A stretch of DNA of 18,453 bases from Bacillus sp. JCM 19058. GTDB taxonomy: Bacteria > Bacillota > Bacilli > Bacillales_H > Bacillaceae_D. Of the stretch, positions 15,772 through 18,453 are shown in pieces. The notes below the pieces were generated by a model. The model worked only from the letters and a program-made list of their open reading frames with translations. It did not search any database and was not told where the DNA came from. How positions within the stretch are numbered: the stretch's first letter is position 1; every line of letters begins with the position of its first letter. A program made the translations under genes and the position numbers. The stretch spans positions 1-18,453 of the forward strand of contig BAXO01000102.1 in assembly GCA_001310555.1 (NCBI GenBank), written 5' to 3'.

Positions 15772-17136
15772 ATGGCACAAGAAGGTATGGAAAGAAATAT
15801 ATTGGATGAGCAGTCTGTCGGTAAAGTATTTTTGACGTATTTGCTTCCGACAGTAATCGGTATGATGATCATGGCTTTGAATTTTGTAGTTGATGGAGTG
15901 ATGGTCGGCAATCGTTTAGGTCCACTTGCACTAGCCGGAGTGAATATAGCTGGACCTGTTTATACGGTTTTTGTAGCGATGTCTTTATGGATAGGGATCG
16001 GCGGAGCAACCTTGTATTCACAAGCAAGGGGAGCGAGGCAGGAAGAACGAGCAGTATTTATTTTTTTTCGCATTCTCTCGTTTTGATTGCTGGATTTACA
16101 TTATGCATTGGCCTGATAGCTTATATTTTCGGGAAGAGCTCGTCTATATGCTTGGGGCGAACGAAGACACTTATCCTTTTGCATCAGAGTATTTACATAT
16201 TATGCTCTTATTCGGCTTTGTGTTTACAATTGAGAACACATTCAGTACCTTTGTCCGGAATGATGGCAATCCTAATTTGGCGATGCTTGCTCTTATTGTC
16301 ACTGCGCTATCGAATATAGGAATAAATTATTTGATGCTGTATGTTTTTCATCTTGGAGTGAAAGGGGCCGCATTCGGAACGATAATTGCTGCCTTTCTCG
16401 GTTTGCTCGTCTTGTCCGCTCATTTTTTTCATGAAGCAAAATCATTTGAAGCTTGTCCATTTCCGCCTAGAACGCCAATTGTTTTTCCGAACGTTCGCCT
16501 ATGGATTTCCGAGCTTTTTAGCAGAGGTAGGGATTTCTTTTTTTACCGTTGCTCACAATGTAACATTGGCGCGAATTGCCGGAACAGATGGAGTAGCAGC
16601 ATTTTCAGTATTAAATTATATTCACGCTGTCATGCTGATGCTGTTTCTTGGACTTGGTGCCACGATTCAGCCGCTCATTAGCTATTATCACGGCGCCGGA
16701 CTCGAAGTAAAGAAAAAGCAAACGGTTAAATTGGCTTTGCTTGTAGGGCTAGGCTCAGGCATTTTTTTTCTTTTTGATGGGCCAGTTCGGCGCACGGCCT
16801 CTAATTTCGATATTTGGTGATTTTCCGGAGCATATTACAGCCATTGCAGCAAATGGCATTCGATTCTTTTTTATAGCTTATTTGTTTATGGGGATGAATT
16901 TCGTCATGATGACCTATTTTCAATCAATCGGACATGTGCGAATTGCCGTTTGGATTACAGCGGCAAGAGGCATACTTCTTGTGCTTCTGTTTCTAATCGT
17001 GTTGCCGAACTGGCTTGGAATCAACGGAGTATGGCTGACGGTTCCGGGTGCGGAGCTGCTCGTCCTGCTATCTGTCTTTCTTTATTTAAAAAAATATTCA
17101 CTCGAATTAACCGGGTCATTAAGGCGAGAGGAATAG
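15772..17136 (+). CDS. MATE family multidrug efflux transporter, four frame breaks
   Basis: This is a cation-coupled antiporter that expels organic compounds through twelve membrane helices. The N-terminal half shows LLPTVIGMMIMALNFVVDG, VMVGNRLGPLALAGVNIA and SLWIGIGGATLYSQARGA, the typical MATE helix 1-2 signature. The second half repeats the pattern with FAYGFPSFLAEVGISFF and DGVAAFSVLNYI, then LGLGATIQPLISYYHGAG. ATG 15772 follows CAGGAGAAGG. Breaks are in the T run 16061-16068 (missing), near 16130-16134 (missing), in the T run 16433-16439 (extra) and in the T run 16762-16769 (extra). Corrected length is 454 residues, in line with MepA-like proteins. It has no adjacent regulator; hairpins upstream might control it. 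Substrates cannot be inferred. Confidence 0.9.
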
Positions 17137-17324
17137 CAAGGCCAAAACAAAAGCGGGCCCCGTTCAAAGTAAGTGAAATAAAGTTGTTTTAGGGATAAGA
17201 GCATTTACTAATGAGGTAGAGGATATTTACGCTACTCAGTTCACGCTTTTCAGGAGAATCATGGAAAAGGGGAGCAAAAACCGAGACAAACCACATATAT
17301 ACGATAAAGAGAAGCATCCGTATA
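17137..17324. other. Spacer between the MATE gene and the rplU promoter
   Basis: No gene or clear terminator is seen. A short open frame from 17261 has AGGAG upstream but runs through the rplU promoter and leader and resembles no protein. A GGGCCC palindrome lies near 17155-17160 without a usable stem. Confidence 0.4.
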
Positions 17325-17353
17325 TTGACAATAGCCTTTATTTGATGTATGCT
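17325..17353 (+). promoter_or_regulatory. Sigma-A promoter of the rplU operon
   Basis: TTGACA (17325-17330), a 17-base spacer and TATGCT (17348-17353) form a near-consensus vegetative promoter. Transcription would start near 17360 and give a leader of about 110 bases before rplU, as expected for ribosomal protein operons. Confidence 0.85.
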
Positions 17354-17360
17354 AACTTGG

Positions 17361-17460
17361 TTAGTTATTTGGTCGCACCCAAACAACTACAACCGCACAG
17401 ATTAGGTCAGAAAAGGTGTTACGCCTTACCTATGATGGCGAGTCTGAGTATATGAGGAGG
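17361..17460 (+). ncRNA. L21 ribosomal protein leader (autoregulatory mRNA leader)
   Basis: The transcript leader upstream of rplU resembles the L21 leader known from Bacillales, which is thought to let L21 control its own synthesis. Visible structure: CAGA (17397-17400) pairs with TCTG in a closing stem, AGGT pairs with ACCT inside it, and AAGGTG-TTA-CGCCTT forms the apical hairpin (about 17413-17427). GCACC at 17375-17379 can pair with GGTGC at 17459-17463, which overlaps the ribosome binding site AGGAGG, offering a route to translational control. The family name is from memory; the pairing is read from the sequence. Confidence 0.75.
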
Positions 17461-17468
17461 TGCAAAGG

Positions 17469-17778
17469 ATGTACGCAATCATTGAAACAGGTGGCAAGCA
17501 AATTAAGGTTGAAGAAGGACAGGAAGTCTACATCGAGAAGTTAGACGCGGAAGCAGGCGAAACGGTCAGTTTCGATCAAGTTTTGCTCGTAAGCGGCGAC
17601 GAATTGAAGGTAGGTGCTCCTTTTGTTGAAGGTGCTTCAGTTAAGGCGACTGTAGCGAAGCAAGGTCGCGCAAAAAAAGGTTATCGTTTTCAAAATTAAG
17701 CCGAAAAAGAACTACCGCCGGAAGCAAGGTCACCGTCAACCTTATACGAAAGTCGTTATTGATAAAATCAATGCGTAA
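17469..17778 (+). CDS. rplU: 50S ribosomal protein L21, one frame break
   Basis: This is a structural protein of the large ribosomal subunit that binds 23S rRNA near L20. The protein begins [19 protein letters not shown] use ATG 17469 because AGGAGG ends eight bases upstream and family members start there, although an in-frame GTG lies at 17460. The frame breaks in the A run 17672-17678 (one extra base). Corrected, it continues [20 protein letters not shown] to [11 protein letters not shown] and a TAA at 17776-17778, giving 102 residues exactly as in B. subtilis. The gene is normally essential or nearly so, which argues that the break is a sequencing error. It is first in the rplU-prp-rpmA operon, behind a strong promoter and leader. 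Confidence 0.97.
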
Positions 17779-17785
17779 TTGAGCG

Positions 17786-18135
17786 ATGATTACAGTAAAA
17801 ATTGAACGTAAACAAACGAATGATATTGTTTCATTTACGATGAGCGGCCATGCAGATTCAGTCCTTATGGACATGATCTCGTTTGTGCCGGTGTCTCGGC
17901 TGTTTCATTTGGAACAGTTAATGCGATTGTTTCACTTTGCGAAATTGTGCCCGAAGTCACGATGGACGAGGACGGTGGCTTCTTACGCTGTGAACTGCCC
18001 GAGTACTTGGAGCAGGAGATGCATGAGAAGGTTCAGCTCTTACTTGAAGCCATGCTCATTTCTCTTCAGTCAATCGCAGAAGAGTACAGGACTCATCTGA
18101 CAATCCAGCAAACAACCAGGGGAGGTGAATCGTAA
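17786..18135 (+). CDS. prp: Ribosomal-processing cysteine protease Prp (YsxB), one frame break
   Basis: This protease removes the N-terminal extension of L27 in Firmicutes. The protein starts [13 protein letters not shown]; His22 in MSGHADS is the expected catalytic His. The frame breaks near 17857-17861 (one base missing). After it, another frame reads [20 protein letters not shown], which puts the catalytic Cys at position 34, matching the His22-Cys34 dyad known from the S. aureus enzyme. The C-terminal helix region [17 protein letters not shown] is typical. Corrected length is 116 residues. It starts seven bases after rplU and its stop shares one base with the rpmA start. Ribosome binding before it is weak, consistent with coupling to rplU. 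Confidence 0.92.
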
Positions 18136-18416
18136 TGCTAAAAATGAACCTTCAGTTTTTCGCATCCAAAAAAGGTGTAGGTAGTACAAAGAACGGTCGT
18201 GATTCTGAGTCTAAGCGTCTCGGTACAAAGCGGGCCGATGGTCAAACAGTGACAGGTGGATCAATTCTCGTTCGCCAACGTGGCACGCGAATTTACCCTG
18301 GAACAAACGTCGGTAAAGGCGGGGACGATACATTATTTGCTAAAGTTGACGGCATCGTTAAATTCGAACGAGTCGGCCGCGATCGCAAGCAAGTGAGTGT
18401 TTATCCGGCTTCTTAA
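18135..18416 (+). CDS. rpmA: 50S ribosomal protein L27
   Basis: This is a large-subunit protein whose N-terminus reaches the peptidyl transferase centre. It has 93 residues and is intact. It begins [14 protein letters not shown]: the nine-residue extension ending in Phe-Phe is the Firmicute-specific leader cut by Prp before Ala10, and the protease is encoded immediately upstream. The core shows [33 protein letters not shown] and [18 protein letters not shown], all typical of L27. Translation starts at ATG 18135, sharing a base with the prp stop (TAATG), behind a strong GGGGAGGTG. A hairpin follows at the window edge. Confidence 0.98.
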   Translation: MLKMNLQFFASKKGVGSTKNGRDSESKRLGTKRADGQTVTGGSILVRQRGTRIYPGTNVGKGGDDTLFAKVDGIVKFERVGRDRKQVSVYPAS

Positions 18417-18433
18417 TAGGTGTAAGCAATGCA

Positions 18434-18453
18434 TTTGGACTAAAGGTCCAAAA
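18434..18453 (+). terminator. Hairpin after rpmA, cut by the window end
   Basis: TTTGGAC (18434-18440) and GTCCAAA (18446-18452) form a 7-bp stem with a five-base loop, 17 bases after the rpmA stop. The sequence ends before any T tract could be seen, so whether it terminates the rplU operon is not visible. Confidence 0.5.

Noticed and set aside
17261..17455. 64-codon open frame before rplU
   Set aside because: Spans the sigma-A promoter and the L21 leader; the composition is that of the RNA leader, not of a protein.
253..18135. Programmed ribosomal frameshifting in the broken genes
   Set aside because: Breaks are in both directions, occur in unrelated housekeeping genes several times per gene, and lack consistent slippery heptamers with downstream structures. 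Indel errors explain all of them.
1..18453. CRISPR array, tRNA, rRNA, transposase or phage genes
   Set aside because: No regularly spaced direct repeats, no cloverleaf or rRNA-like sequence, and no transposase, integrase or phage motifs were seen in any frame.

Overview
The window reads as Bacillaceae chromosomal DNA from a low-to-mid-GC, endospore-forming Firmicute. The evidence is a spoIVFA-spoIVFB pair, an rplU-ysxB(prp)-rpmA ribosomal block with an L21-type leader, strong AGGAGG ribosome binding sites, sigma-A type promoters, and an L27 that carries the N-terminal extension processed by Prp. The combination of RNase G next to spoIVFB, a Dps and several accessory genes suits an environmental, possibly alkaliphilic, Bacillus relative better than B. 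subtilis itself. I cannot name the species.

Layout. (1) 1-1602, plus strand: a possible C-terminal gene fragment, then a lipoprotein solute-binding protein (family 1) with a clear terminator. (2) 1603-2262: about 660 bases without a convincing gene. (3) 2263-3345, plus: an isolated ethanolamine permease EutH with a terminator. (4) 8886 down to 3649, minus: a tightly coupled five-gene operon consisting of an OmpR-type response regulator, a sensor histidine kinase, a LolA/GerS/YdcC-like lipoprotein, and an EcsA/YthP-like ATPase with its EcsB/YthQ-like permease. (5) 9904-9095, minus: an Fpg/Nei-family DNA glycosylase, preceded by a GC-rich intergenic element. (6) 11770-10205, minus: mobA followed by an aldo/keto reductase, with a terminator. 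(7) From 11868 to the end, plus: spoIVFA-spoIVFB (sigma-K activation machinery), rng (RNase G), dps behind tandem PerR/Fur-like boxes, a MATE efflux pump, then promoter, L21 leader, rplU, prp and rpmA.

The most pervasive property of the window is broken reading frames. Eleven of the eighteen assigned genes, including the normally essential rplU and the prp gene, need single-base indels to read through. I count about 24 breaks, many in A or T runs of 7-8. Once corrected, every gene has a length divisible by three and close to the family norm, and there are no substitution-type stops. This looks like uncorrected sequencing indels, not gene decay. I therefore annotate each broken gene as one locus and give the position of each break.

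How the genes work together. The minus-strand operon looks like a self-contained envelope-signalling module in which a sensor and regulator control a lipoprotein and an exporter-type ABC system. Its start carries a nested inverted repeat that overlaps both the -10 region and the ribosome binding site of the regulator gene. The plus-strand block combines sporulation, RNA turnover and ribosome assembly genes. An oxidative-stress gene (dps) and an efflux pump sit between rng and rplU, which I understand to be adjacent in related genomes.
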